Assembly (NCBI RefSeq): GCF_001721045.1
Contig: NZ_MDER01000066.1
Coordinates: 1 to 56,652 of the forward strand
Source of the DNA: Paenibacillus nuruki
Lineage (GTDB): Bacteria; Bacillota; Bacilli; Paenibacillales; Paenibacillaceae
Reading direction: 5' to 3'
DNA: 56,652 nucleotides
Below, in pieces: positions 16,797 to 25,499 of this stretch. The translations under genes and the position numbers were made by a program. Position 1 is the first letter of the stretch; every line of letters starts with the position of its first letter. Under the pieces are notes generated by a model. It saw nothing but the letters and a program-made list of their open reading frames with translations, did not search any database and was not told the DNA's origin.

Positions 16797-16847
16797 AAAG
16801 GCAAATCATTGTAGATCAATTGATCTCTCTGATTTGCCTTTTTTATT
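16797..16847 (+). terminator. Terminator after coat operon
   Basis: AAAGGCAAATCA and TGATTTGCCTTT, perfect 12-bp stem with GATCAATTGATC in the loop, followed by TTTTATTTTT. Confidence 0.9.
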
Positions 16848-16866
16848 TTTCTGTCTCAATACATTT

Positions 16867-16906
16867 AACCCCAATTAATCGTGTGCGATTGATTGGGGTT
16901 GCTTTT
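16867..16906 (+). terminator. Second hairpin, tandem terminator
   Basis: AACCCCAATTAATCG and CGATTGATTGGGGTT, 15-bp stem with one G-T pair and a TGTG loop, then GCTTTT. It lies 20 nt after the previous terminator and 70 nt before the next start. Confidence 0.6.
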
Positions 16907-16973
16907 GGTTAAGGTATAGATAACCAATCATATTCAAATATATCAATAACATTCGAAAATGGAGGAATATATA

Positions 16974-18311
16974 ATGAGTAACTTTGATGTTTTATTTATC
17001 GGTAGTGGTCAAGGCGCATGGAATGCGGCAATGCCATTAAGTATGTCAGGTCAAAAAGTAGCTATTATTGAGCGTGACAAAATTGCAGGCGTATGTACGA
17101 ACTACGGTTGTAACCCAAAAATTATTTTGGATGGCCCTATCAAAGTGATGGAAGATGCTCAAGCATACAAAGGAATCGGTATGACAAGCGAAATGAAAAT
17201 CAACTGGTCTGAATTAATGGCTCATAAAAATAAAGTGTTAGATGCATTACCTGTGATGTTAGAAGAAAATTTTAAAAAAGCAGGCATTGAAGTAATCAAA
17301 GGCGAAGCATCGTTTGTAAATGAAAAAACAGTTGCTGTTAATGGTCAAGAATACACAGCAGACAAAATTGTTATCGCAAGCGGTCAACGTCCAACACCAC
17401 TAGATATTCCGGGCAAAGAGTACTTAAAAACAAGTAATGAATTTTTATACTTAGAAGATCTTCCAGATCATATTGTATTTGTAGGTGCTGGTTATGTATC
17501 TATGGAGCTGGCTTCTATCGCTGTCAAAGTAGGAGCGACTGTACATGTGATTCAATCATCCGATCATATTCTGAATGAATTCCATCAACCTTATGCTCAG
17601 AAATTGCTTACAAAGATGCAACAAGACGGAATTCAATTCCATTTCAATGAAAAATTAAGCAAAGTGGAACAACAAGAAGAGCAATTACAGATCACTACAG
17701 AAAAAGGTCTAACCTTAACGACCCAATTGGTTATTAATGCTACAGGACGAGTACCGAATGTAGAAAATCTAAATCTTGAAGCAGCTGGTGTGGAGTATAA
17801 CAGCAAAGGTATTATCGTTGATGAATATCTACAGACGACACAAAAAGGTATTTACGCAAGCGGAGATATTCTTGATAAAAAACAACCACGTCTTACACCA
17901 ACAGCTGTATTTGAAGCGAAATATCTAGCAGCTTCTTTCTTAGGTGCTCAGACTCAAGCTATTGAATATCCACCGATCGCTACGATTGCTTTTACAGTGC
18001 CACGGATTGCACAAATTGGGGTGACGATTGAAGAAGCAGAAGCGACAGGACTTACTATTAAGCCAATTGATCTAGGCAAACAATGGGACTTTGCAGGTCG
18101 TAATGAAACAGAAGCTCATTTGAATCTGGTATATAATCAAGAGCAAAAACTTGTTGGTGCGACAGCATACAGTCAGGAAGCACTTGAGATTATTAACAGC
18201 TTAACTCCTATTATCACATTAGGATTAACTTCTAAAGAGGTAGACAAACTGATCTATGCCTTCCCTTCTTTTGAAACGATGATTCCAAGATACTTGCAAG
18301 AAACGAAATAA
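16974..18311 (+). CDS. Class I flavoprotein disulfide reductase homologue without active-site His
   Basis: 445 residues; GGAGG 8 nt before ATG 16974. FAD motif FDVLFIGSGQGAWNAA, redox Cys pair kept in GVCTNYGCNPK (C-x4-C), NAD(P) motif FVGAGYVSMELASIA, and second FAD motif IYASGDI. The C-terminal interface motif of lipoamide, glutathione and mercuric reductases, normally HPT/S followed by Glu, reads YAFPSFETM: the catalytic His is replaced by Phe. Substrate is therefore uncertain; a peroxide or small-disulfide reductase is possible. Flanked by strong terminators, so monocistronic. Confidence 0.85.
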   Translation: MSNFDVLFIGSGQGAWNAAMPLSMSGQKVAIIERDKIAGVCTNYGCNPKIILDGPIKVMEDAQAYKGIGMTSEMKINWSELMAHKNKVLDALPVMLEENFKKAGIEVIKGEASFVNEKTVAVNGQEYTADKIVIASGQRPTPLDIPGKEYLKTSNEFLYLEDLPDHIVFVGAGYVSMELASIAVKVGATVHVIQSSDHILNEFHQPYAQKLLTKMQQDGIQFHFNEKLSKVEQQEEQLQITTEKGLTLTTQLVINATGRVPNVENLNLEAAGVEYNSKGIIVDEYLQTTQKGIYASGDILDKKQPRLTPTAVFEAKYLAASFLGAQTQAIEYPPIATIAFTVPRIAQIGVTIEEAEATGLTIKPIDLGKQWDFAGRNETEAHLNLVYNQEQKLVGATAYSQEALEIINSLTPIITLGLTSKEVDKLIYAFPSFETMIPRYLQETK

Positions 18312-18317
18312 TGTATA

Positions 18318-18361
18318 ACACAAACACCCCTACTTTGAGAGCAGAGTAGGGGTGTTTTGTG
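18318..18361. terminator. Bidirectional terminator
   Basis: ACACAAACACCCCTACT pairs with AGTAGGGGTGTTTTGTGT between converging genes; GC-rich core flanked by A/T runs. Confidence 0.9.
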
Positions 18362-18412
18362 TATGCACTATATTAGTATATTCAGATGAAAGATGGTTTT
18401 TCTAGTGATCCT

Positions 18413-19279
18413 TTAGATATCATCGATCATATGACTACAATTGAATTTGTGTAATGATTCTTCGGTGTTCTTCATATGATGTTTATAATCGATTTTGTAC
18501 ATACAACCATAGATCACATTGAGTACATATTCGAGTGCAATCTGTGAGGAAAAGGTGCCGATCTTCGCTAGCTTGACTTCATCGTCAGGAAGCTCAATAC
18601 AGATCGTACTGGATCTAGCTAATTCGCCTTGATGATTCGCTGTAATCGTGACCCAAGGAATCTGTTCCTGTTGTAAGTAGCGAGACACTTTGATATAGCT
18701 AGGTGAATTGCCATGATAAGTTAAAAATAGTGCACAATCTCGAGGAGTCACATTCAGTGTATGATGCGCCCATTCAGACAGTTCAGTTGCAATCACAACG
18801 TACTTATTGATTTTAAATAGTTTATTTTGAAAACTTTTGGCACGAATCTGTGAATCGCCTAGAGCATAAATAAAGATGCGTTCTGCTTGATCTAGTAAAT
18901 GTGCTGTCTGTGAAAGTAACTCATCCTCGATTAAAGCCAGATTTTTATCAATCGTATTCTTCATTAGATCAGCGATTTCTTTCGCGATCTGTAGTGAAGA
19001 TTCGCCCAGATTAAAAGGATAATTCACATTCACTTCAGACTCTTGCCCTTGCTGTTGTTGAAATTCACGTGCTAGACAGATCGTGAATTCTTTGAAACCA
19101 GATAATCCCACCTTCTGTGTCAAGCGATGGATTGCCGAGTGAGAAGTATATGTAGCTTTGGCTAATTGCTGAATATTCAAATGAAGCATCTGTTCTTGAT
19201 GAGTCAAAATATACGCAGCAATACTTTGTTCATTGGGTGTAAAATGATCCATCTCCGCTAATTGTGAAAGTAATCTCAA
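18413..19279 (-). CDS. MurR/RpiR-family regulator with SIS domain
   Basis: 288 residues. The N-terminal HTH_6 domain (FTPNEQSIAAYILTHQEQM, then IQQLAKATYTSHSAIHRLTQKVGLSGFKEF) covers about 1-77. The SIS sugar-phosphate-binding domain (about 125-260) has IFIYALGDSQIRAKSFQNKLFKIN, then LFLTYHGNSPSYIKVSRYLQQEQIPWVTITAN. Such proteins sense phosphosugars and usually control the adjacent catabolic genes. Divergent from the Gfo/Idh dehydrogenase at 19593, which begins a sugar or glycoside utilisation block; that is the likely target. Confidence 0.9.
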   Translation of the reverse strand: MRLLSQLAEMDHFTPNEQSIAAYILTHQEQMLHLNIQQLAKATYTSHSAIHRLTQKVGLSGFKEFTICLAREFQQQQGQESEVNVNYPFNLGESSLQIAKEIADLMKNTIDKNLALIEDELLSQTAHLLDQAERIFIYALGDSQIRAKSFQNKLFKINKYVVIATELSEWAHHTLNVTPRDCALFLTYHGNSPSYIKVSRYLQQEQIPWVTITANHQGELARSSTICIELPDDEVKLAKIGTFSSQIALEYVLNVIYGCMYKIDYKHHMKNTEESLHKFNCSHMIDDI

Positions 19280-19490
19280 AAACTCAACTCCAGTTCTTAC
19301 AAAATACTTATATTGTATAGCATTTTAGGATATGAATTGAACATTTTGTTCAGAAATTGACGGTGATGTAGGCTAATAAATGGTCAAATATTCCGTTATG
19401 TGTCTGTTTTAATTATCTTGTGGATTCTTCTTTTATAATAAAGAAACACGCATATGAATAATCAGCCGATCATGGGCAATACGCAATAAT

Positions 19491-19531
19491 CTATCTGTGC
19501 AATCTACACCGATAATAGCACAGATAGGAGG
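19491..19531 (+). promoter_or_regulatory. Leader hairpin adjoining a strong ribosome site
   Basis: CTATCTGTGC (19491-19500) pairs perfectly with GCACAGATAG (19518-19527), overlapping AGGAGG (19526-19531). A 7-codon frame ATC-AAT-CAA-CCA-AAA-GCA-TAA follows at 19539-19559. TATAAT at about 19434-19439 may be the -10. The rest of the 19280-19592 gap shows no gene. Confidence 0.45.
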
Positions 19532-19592
19532 AACGATCATCAATCAACCAAAAGCATAAACATATTAGAACAAGAATAGAGAGGGGTATATG

Positions 19593-20579
19593 ATGAAGTT
19601 AGGGATTGTAGGATCAGGAATGATTGTTGAAGATGTACTTAGCTTTATTGAAGATATTCCAGCGATTCGTCTACAAGCGATCTGTGCAAGAGCAGGTCAT
19701 GAAGAGAAATTAGCACAGTGGCAAGTTCAGTATCAGATCGCTCATGTGTATATAGAGTATGATCAATTGCTTGCAGATCAGCAGGTCGATACCATTTATA
19801 TTGGACTGCCTAATCATCTGCATTATTCTTATGCGAAGCAAGCATTAGAACAAGGCAAACATGTGATTTGTGAGAAACCTTTTACATCGAATCTACAAGA
19901 GTTGCTAGAACTTAAAGACATTGCTTTGCGTCAACATTTGGTACTGGTTGAAGCGATCTCTAATCAATATCTCAAAAATACGATAGCGATCAAAGAGCAA
20001 TTAAAGACACTAGGCGATATCAAAATCGTACAGTGTAATTATTCTCAATTCTCGTCACGTTACTCCAGGTTCAAAGCAGGGGAGATGTTACCCGCGTTCA
20101 ATCCTGCTATGTCAGGCGGAGCGTTAATGGATATCAATTTGTATAATATCCATCTAGTGGTTGGTTTATTTGGAGTTCCCAATGCAGTACATTACCATGC
20201 CAATATAGAGCGTGGTATCGACACCTCAGGTATATTGCTACTGGATTATGATCATTTCAAATGTGTATGTATAGGTTCCAAAGATACGAATGCACCTAAT
20301 CAAACGCATATTCAAGGTGATCAAGGTTATATTACGATTGAAGGTTCGACTAATATGATGGATCATTTCGATTATGTCTCCCATTCAAAGCCTGCTGTAC
20401 GAGTAGATGTCAAAGACCATCCTCATCGTATGTATGATGAATTTGTCGAGTTCGAACGGATCATTCAACAACAAGATTTGCTCAAAGTGTCTGAAATGCT
20501 GGATCATAGTGAGAAAGTAATGAATGTAATTGAACAAGCCAAATCTTCTGCTGGACTTGTATTTGGCGCAGATGTATAA
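19593..20579 (+). CDS. Gfo/Idh/MocA-family oxidoreductase
   Basis: 328 residues; ATG 19593 is 6 nt after GAGGGG (ATG 19590 is too close). N-terminal Rossmann fold KLGIVGSGMIVEDVLSF, then the family marker CEKPFTSNLQEL (Lys of the EKP motif). In place of the usual C-terminal catalytic lysine/histidine segment there is GGALMDINLYNIHLVVGLFG. Predicted NAD(P)-dependent dehydrogenase of a sugar, inositol or glycoside. Divergent RpiR regulator and a downstream convergent GH43 suggest a role in processing released sugars. Confidence 0.88.
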   Translation: MKLGIVGSGMIVEDVLSFIEDIPAIRLQAICARAGHEEKLAQWQVQYQIAHVYIEYDQLLADQQVDTIYIGLPNHLHYSYAKQALEQGKHVICEKPFTSNLQELLELKDIALRQHLVLVEAISNQYLKNTIAIKEQLKTLGDIKIVQCNYSQFSSRYSRFKAGEMLPAFNPAMSGGALMDINLYNIHLVVGLFGVPNAVHYHANIERGIDTSGILLLDYDHFKCVCIGSKDTNAPNQTHIQGDQGYITIEGSTNMMDHFDYVSHSKPAVRVDVKDHPHRMYDEFVEFERIIQQQDLLKVSEMLDHSEKVMNVIEQAKSSAGLVFGADV

Positions 20580-20626
20580 GCCTCTCAAGCCATAATGATG
20601 TATTCCTAATATCACTAACAAGTTAA

Positions 20627-20666
20627 AAAGAGTACCGATCCTTGAATTTCAAGATTGGTACTCTTT
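20627..20666. terminator. Bidirectional terminator
   Basis: AAAGAGTACCGATC and GATTGGTACTCTTT, 14-bp stem with one G-T pair; a CTTGAATTTCAAG half-palindrome fills the loop. Confidence 0.88.
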
Positions 20667-20717
20667 GGCTTTGTCTAAATGTATTCAATTGGAGATGATT
20701 TGCTTATAGAGGCGTTC

Positions 20718-22214
20718 CTAATCAATATATTCACATTTGAAATTTGAAAATACAGCGGGATGACCTGCTTGTTGATGAGTAGCATACAATCCAATCAGCA
20801 CACCTGTAAATCCTCCGGCAACTTCTGAAGACAGATACTTGGTCTGAGCTGTTCCTAGTAGAATTTCTTCACCTTCGATAACAGCAAAAAAGTGATAACA
20901 GGTCGGTTCAGCTTTGATAAGTAGTGAAGCACTATTACTTGTTAATACAACTGTTTGCTGTACCGATTTGATATCTTGCGTATTGAGACGTTCAATCACT
21001 TCATAGTGATCCTGTTGCTTGCGTATCGCTAACTCATAATGATGATGTTCATCCATATACAACGTTATGCCTGCTTCTCCATCGGTAATCTCCACATCAC
21101 AAGTGATCACTGCACGGAAATCTTTTTGACGTAGACCGATAAAGGTTGGAGAGAGGGGTTGATCCAGTGTAATATCAGTTCCTGTTAGCATCAGACTATG
21201 ATCAGTGAATTGATAGTTTTCAGTCTGCGGGAAGCGAAGGTAACACCAATCTAGATTCCAATTCGTATTTTCAAACGTGAATATCCGCTGCTCATGTTGA
21301 ATAATATCATTTGATATCCGATCGGTCTCAAAGCTAGATCGTGTTGTCCCATTATGCCCGGCGGTAAACCAACCTTCTTCATCAAATGTCACCGGCGTAA
21401 GAAAGACTTCACGTCCTAGATGATGATACGTCAGCCATTGACCGATCTGACGAAATCCCAGATGATACAGCCACCAATTCCCATTATTATCTTCGATCAG
21501 ATCTCCATGACCCACAGCCTGTAATTCATAACCCCCTAGATTGCGATTGGTTAAGACGGGATTATGTGCATAAGCTTCAAATGGACCTGACACATACGTT
21601 GATCGTGCATAGGTCGCCATATGACCATATTCTGTACCACCTTCAGCTACGAGCAGATAATACCAATGGTTGATTTTGTACATATGTGGACTTTCAATAT
21701 AGCGACCGCCTGAACCTTGCCAGATCATACGACTAGGTGTTAACTTTTCACCTGTAGTGATATTAATCTGACACTGGACTACACCATGAATACCATTTTC
21801 ATCTTGTCCATTACTCATAAAATACGTCTGATCTTCTTCAAAATACAAATCAGGATCAATACCGCCTTGATCCACTTCAATAGGCTCAGACCATTCCCCA
21901 TAAATATCATCTGTCCAGACAAAAAAGTTCTGACGTGTGCTGTCATTGGTCGTTACCATATAGAATCGACTCTTATAATGACGTAGAGTAGGAGCGAACA
22001 CACCCCCTGAACTTTTCACTTCACCTAGATCCACTTGAGTCGTACGAGTTAGACAGTGACTGATCTGCTTCCAATTGATTAGATCTTGGCTTTCAAAAAT
22101 CGGTACACCGGGAAAATACTGAAACGTACTGGTCGCTAAATAATACGTATCGCCTACTTTACAGACACTTGGATCAGGGTAAAAGCCTTTGATAATCGGA
22201 TTGTTATATTTCAT
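20718..22214 (-). CDS. Intracellular GH43 beta-xylosidase/alpha-L-arabinofuranosidase
   Basis: 498 residues with no signal peptide. Five-bladed propeller glycosidase: base Asp14 (GFYPDPSV), pKa modulator Asp120 (GGIDPDLYF), acid Glu174 (RYIESPHMYK). The start WKQISHCL and the region after residue 310 (a beta-sandwich with DFRAVITCDVEITDGEAGITLYMDEHHHYEL) are typical of the GH43 forms with a C-terminal GH43_C2-type domain. It would trim imported xylo- or arabino-oligosaccharides. Single gene downstream of a cre-like site and next to an AraC regulator. Confidence 0.9.
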   Translation of the reverse strand: MKYNNPIIKGFYPDPSVCKVGDTYYLATSTFQYFPGVPIFESQDLINWKQISHCLTRTTQVDLGEVKSSGGVFAPTLRHYKSRFYMVTTNDSTRQNFFVWTDDIYGEWSEPIEVDQGGIDPDLYFEEDQTYFMSNGQDENGIHGVVQCQINITTGEKLTPSRMIWQGSGGRYIESPHMYKINHWYYLLVAEGGTEYGHMATYARSTYVSGPFEAYAHNPVLTNRNLGGYELQAVGHGDLIEDNNGNWWLYHLGFRQIGQWLTYHHLGREVFLTPVTFDEEGWFTAGHNGTTRSSFETDRISNDIIQHEQRIFTFENTNWNLDWCYLRFPQTENYQFTDHSLMLTGTDITLDQPLSPTFIGLRQKDFRAVITCDVEITDGEAGITLYMDEHHHYELAIRKQQDHYEVIERLNTQDIKSVQQTVVLTSNSASLLIKAEPTCYHFFAVIEGEEILLGTAQTKYLSSEVAGGFTGVLIGLYATHQQAGHPAVFSNFKCEYID

Positions 22215-22299
22215 AATAGAGCACCTATGTAGAATGGATCACCAACATAACCATCGTACAGTTTCCTTTCCAGAGTAATATGACAGACTGATCATAGCA

Positions 22300-22313
22300 T
22301 GATTACGCTTTCA
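22300..22313 (-). promoter_or_regulatory. cre-like site upstream of GH43
   Basis: On the - strand TGAAAGCGTAATCA matches 13 of 14 positions of TGWAANCGNTNWCA. It is about 86 nt before the GH43 start codon and just beyond the AraC terminator. Confidence 0.5.
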
Positions 22314-22343
22314 AAAAAAGAAGATAAGGCATACTGCCTTATC
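22313..22343 (-). terminator. Terminator overlapping AraC stop codon
   Basis: On the - strand GATAAGGCA-GTA-TGCCTTATC followed by TTCTTTTTTT; the TAA stop of the AraC gene lies inside the stem. Confidence 0.8.
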
Positions 22344-23166
22344 CGTTCATTTGTTCTACCTTGTAGAGTTCTATTATAGGATTAGACGCTCTGTATTCTA
22401 CAGGAGACATACCGAATTGATTACGGAACACACGGTGAAAATAAGAATAACTTGCAAAGCCACATGTCTCTGCAATATGTTCAAGTGTCATTTCGCTATA
22501 TTGAATTTGCTCAATTGCAGCTTTGAGACGAATTTCAATCGCATATTGAATCATCGTTTTCCCATAATGTTCTTTAAATAATTTGACAGCCCTTGAAAGG
22601 CTAAGCCCTGCATATCTGGCGGCTTCTTCTAATTTGAAAGTCACTGTAGCATGTTCTTCGATAAACCGCTTTAGCAAAAGGGTTGCTGAGCCTTTACGAT
22701 TCATTTGTACTGTATCGCTAATCGCACGATCAATATACAGACACAAGCTACGTAATAGTACATCTTCTAATTCAGTATCTTCTTCAGGAAGACCGCGCCG
22801 CTTTTCCAATAAAAGATTGTGCCATAATCCGATCAATTTACTTTCGGTTCCAATAGAGTATACAGTAGAGCGTGGTTGGCGTTGCCACCATTCATCGATC
22901 CATGTGCCTTGACAGAACAAGTAATAATCACCGCTAGATAATCCATCTTTTTTAGCCGGTTCTTGTACAACCAGATGATAATCATCTCCCGGTTTGAGTA
23001 ACAGCAAATCACCACTTTTTAATACATAACGATTTCCACAGGTGAAAGCTTCACAACTGCCCTCTGTCTGTAAGCGGAAAATGTAATGTTGTAAGCCACT
23101 TTTTATATGATGATTGAATGCTTTGTAATGATATGAATGATCACAGATCAAAAGAGATGTGTCCAA
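22339..23166 (-). CDS. AraC-family regulator with cupin sensor
   Basis: 275 residues. The N-terminal cupin (about 20-95, SGDLLLLKPGDDYHLVV) binds an effector. The C-terminal ~100 residues hold two HTHs, KLEEAARYAGLSLSRAVKLFKEHYG and TLEHIAETCGFASYSYFHRVFRNQFGMSPVEYR. Typical sugar-responsive activator of Bacillales. It is divergent from the isomerase/dehydrogenase pair at 23314-25164 and also adjacent to GH43; the divergent pair is the more likely target. Confidence 0.9.
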   Translation of the reverse strand: MDTSLLICDHSYHYKAFNHHIKSGLQHYIFRLQTEGSCEAFTCGNRYVLKSGDLLLLKPGDDYHLVVQEPAKKDGLSSGDYYLFCQGTWIDEWWQRQPRSTVYSIGTESKLIGLWHNLLLEKRRGLPEEDTELEDVLLRSLCLYIDRAISDTVQMNRKGSATLLLKRFIEEHATVTFKLEEAARYAGLSLSRAVKLFKEHYGKTMIQYAIEIRLKAAIEQIQYSEMTLEHIAETCGFASYSYFHRVFRNQFGMSPVEYRASNPIIELYKVEQMNG

Positions 23167-23313
23167 AATAATCCCCCTAGCTAAAAGTTGAGCAAATAGT
23201 TCATGTTTTTACGATATTGTGTATGTTCATTTTAGCGTGTCTTGTTCTAAAATAATAGATGAAAGATAACTCTTACACATAGAATAAAAATAATCCAAAG
23301 AGGTGCTTTTGAC

Positions 23314-24084
23314 ATGACAACATTAAATATTGGTCTGCAATTATTTACACTCCGTGATGAGACAGCTAAAGATTTCCCGGGAACGTTACGTAAAGTTGCT
23401 GAGCTTGGCTATCAAGGTGTAGAATTTGCAGGTTATGGCGATATTCCGGCTGAAGAAATGAAGGCGCTTTTAGACGAACTTGGACTCAAAGGATTCAGTA
23501 GCCATGTTCCTTTACAATCGATGCGCGATAATTTGCAAAAAGAAATCGATTATTTAAAAGTAATCGGTGCTCAGTATATGATCTGTCCTTATATTATGCC
23601 AGAAGATCGTCCGCAAAGCAGTGAGGAATGGGGCGCATTATTTACAGAGTTACAACAATTTGGTGCAGAAGCAAGCAAACAAGGATTAACGTTTGGTTAT
23701 CACAACCATGATTTTGAATTCCACGGTGCATTCAAAGACACGAACGCCTTTGATGGTATGTTTGCTGAGACGACTCCAGAAGCTGTACAAGTAGAAATGG
23801 ATGTATGTTGGGTACAGTTTGCAGGACAAGATCCGTTAGAATATATTCAAAAATATGCAGGACGCTTGCCACTTCTTCATCTTAAAGACTTTGACAAAGA
23901 TGAGCAGGGTCAAATGAAAACATTAGAATTGGGACAAGGAATTGTAAACTTGCCACAAGTGATTGAACAAGCAGGTAAAGCAGGCGTACAATGGCTGATC
24001 GTAGAACAAGATGTGTGTCAGAATCCACCTCTTGAAAGCGTGTCCAACAGCTATAACTGGCTTAAACAAAATTACTTAAATTAA
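23314..24084 (+). CDS. Xylose-isomerase-like TIM barrel (sugar phosphate isomerase/epimerase)
   Basis: 256 residues; AAAGAGGTG before ATG 23314. AP-endonuclease/xylose-isomerase-like fold (PF01261): GLQLFTLRDETAKDFPGTLRKVAELGYQGVEFAG, metal ligands suggested by FGYHNHDFEF, EMDVCWVQFAG, LLHLKDF and LIVEQD. Members include IolE/IolI and 3-keto-glycoside lyases or isomerases. Paired, 60 nt apart, with a Gfo/Idh dehydrogenase. Such pairs are known to act in oxidation, then isomerisation or cleavage, of sugars and glycosides. The exact substrate is unknown. Confidence 0.88.
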   Translation: MTTLNIGLQLFTLRDETAKDFPGTLRKVAELGYQGVEFAGYGDIPAEEMKALLDELGLKGFSSHVPLQSMRDNLQKEIDYLKVIGAQYMICPYIMPEDRPQSSEEWGALFTELQQFGAEASKQGLTFGYHNHDFEFHGAFKDTNAFDGMFAETTPEAVQVEMDVCWVQFAGQDPLEYIQKYAGRLPLLHLKDFDKDEQGQMKTLELGQGIVNLPQVIEQAGKAGVQWLIVEQDVCQNPPLESVSNSYNWLKQNYLN

Positions 24085-24144
24085 TCGAATATCTGTCATT
24101 ACACATACATCCAATCGATATCCAATAAAAGGAGACTATTATTT

Positions 24145-25164
24145 ATGAATAAGATCAAAGTAGCTGTATTCGGTTGCGGAGCTATCGCTCAGCGCAGACA
24201 TATTCCAGAATATGCAGAAAATCAACATGTCGAATTGGTCGCTTTTGCCGATCCTAACCTTGAACGTGCACAAGAAATGGTTGAACTATACGGCGGTAAA
24301 GCGTATGCAAGCTATGAAGAAATTTTGGCTAACGAAGATATCGATGCAGTCAGTGTATGTACACCGAACTATTTGCATGCTCCAATGACGATTGCAGCGG
24401 CTAATGCCGGTAAACACGTATTGGTTGAAAAGCCGATGGCTTGTTCGATTGAAGAAGCAGAGCAAATGATCGAAGCTGCTCACAAAAATAATGTATATTT
24501 GATGGTTGGACATAACCAGCGCTTAATGCCTCCTCACGTGAAAGCGAAAGAAATTTTGGATTCTGGCAAATTAGGTAAAGTCCTAACGTTCCGTACCTCT
24601 TTCGGACATCCAGGTCCTGAAGCATGGAGTGTAGACGGAGCAGATAGCTGGTTTTTCCGTAAAGAAGAAGCTATTATGGGCGCAATGGGCGATCTAGGCG
24701 TACACAAATCCGATTTTATCCGTTACTTGTTAAATGATGAAGTAGCTGATGTTGCTAGCTTTATTGGCACATTGCACAAAGAAGGTACAGAAGTTGATGA
24801 CAACGCAACTTGCTTGTTACGTATGAAGAGCGGAGCAATCGGAACACTGGTAGCAAGTTGGACACAGTACAAAGGTGGAGACAACAGTACAATCTTGTGG
24901 TGTGAAAATGGTGTGATGAAGATCGGTACTGTGGAAGGTAACGAAGTCATTGTAGAATTAACAGATGGAACAGTAGAAACGTACCAAGTAGGTATGATGT
25001 CTACCAATGAGAAACAAGTTCCAAGTGGTGTTATTGATGCATTTGTAGAGTCTATTACTACGAATACACCTCCTACAATTTCTGGCGAAGAAGGTTTGCG
25101 TGCCGTTAAAGTGATTTTGGGTGCTTTTGAATCACAGAAAACAGGACGTGTCGTACAATTGTAA
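24145..25164 (+). CDS. Gfo/Idh/MocA-family dehydrogenase
   Basis: 339 residues; AAAAGGAGA before ATG 24145. KVAVFGCGAIAQRRHIPEYAENQHVELVAFADPN is the NAD-binding start, and VLVEKPMACSIEEAEQMIEAA contains the EKP motif. GAMGDLGVHKSDFIRYLL has the D-x-x-x-H catalytic arrangement common in this family. Probably oxidises a sugar hydroxyl handed to or from the isomerase just upstream. Second gene of the AraC-controlled pair and followed by a strong terminator. Confidence 0.9.
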   Translation: MNKIKVAVFGCGAIAQRRHIPEYAENQHVELVAFADPNLERAQEMVELYGGKAYASYEEILANEDIDAVSVCTPNYLHAPMTIAAANAGKHVLVEKPMACSIEEAEQMIEAAHKNNVYLMVGHNQRLMPPHVKAKEILDSGKLGKVLTFRTSFGHPGPEAWSVDGADSWFFRKEEAIMGAMGDLGVHKSDFIRYLLNDEVADVASFIGTLHKEGTEVDDNATCLLRMKSGAIGTLVASWTQYKGGDNSTILWCENGVMKIGTVEGNEVIVELTDGTVETYQVGMMSTNEKQVPSGVIDAFVESITTNTPPTISGEEGLRAVKVILGAFESQKTGRVVQL

Positions 25165-25184
25165 TCTTTTAGCAAATAGTGCAG

Positions 25185-25223
25185 AAAGACCGTGACTTCT
25201 CTATAGAAGCTCGGTCTTTTTTT
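25185..25223 (+). terminator. Terminator after dehydrogenase pair
   Basis: AAAGACCG...CGGTCTTT with inner CTTCTCTATAGAAG, then a 7-T run. Confidence 0.85.
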
Positions 25224-25346
25224 ATACTTAACTACTTAGAACTACATTCTTAGTTATTCATTTGTTTATATGGAATAGAAATACAAGCGTGACTACAATA
25301 AAACTTCTATATTTAGGGGCATAGAAAAAGAACTTCAAAATAATAG

Positions 25347-25479
25347 TTGACTGATCGTTCTCAAATAAACTATACTTTATTCATCGGGAACGATCATTCT
25401 CGAAAGAGTTTACTTTTTAGATTATTCATAAAGTATTCGTAAGAAATTATTTTTTTGACCAATTGAGAACGATCATTCT
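25347..25479 (+). promoter_or_regulatory. Promoter with three TetR-type operators
   Basis: TTGACT (25347-25352), 18 nt, TATACT (25371-25376). Operators: GACTGATCGTTCTC (25349-25362, over -35/spacer), GGAACGATCATTCT (25387-25400, just after the start point) and AGAACGATCATTCT (25466-25479, next to the ribosome site). All are versions of the palindrome AGAAYGATCRTTCT. Likely repressor: the TetR at 26596. Confidence 0.75.
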
Positions 25480-25499
25480 ATATGAGGAGTAGTGAAAAA

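Noticed and set aside
22313-22343. Riboswitch between AraC and GH43
   Set aside because: The hairpin is explained as the AraC terminator on the - strand and is followed by a T-run.
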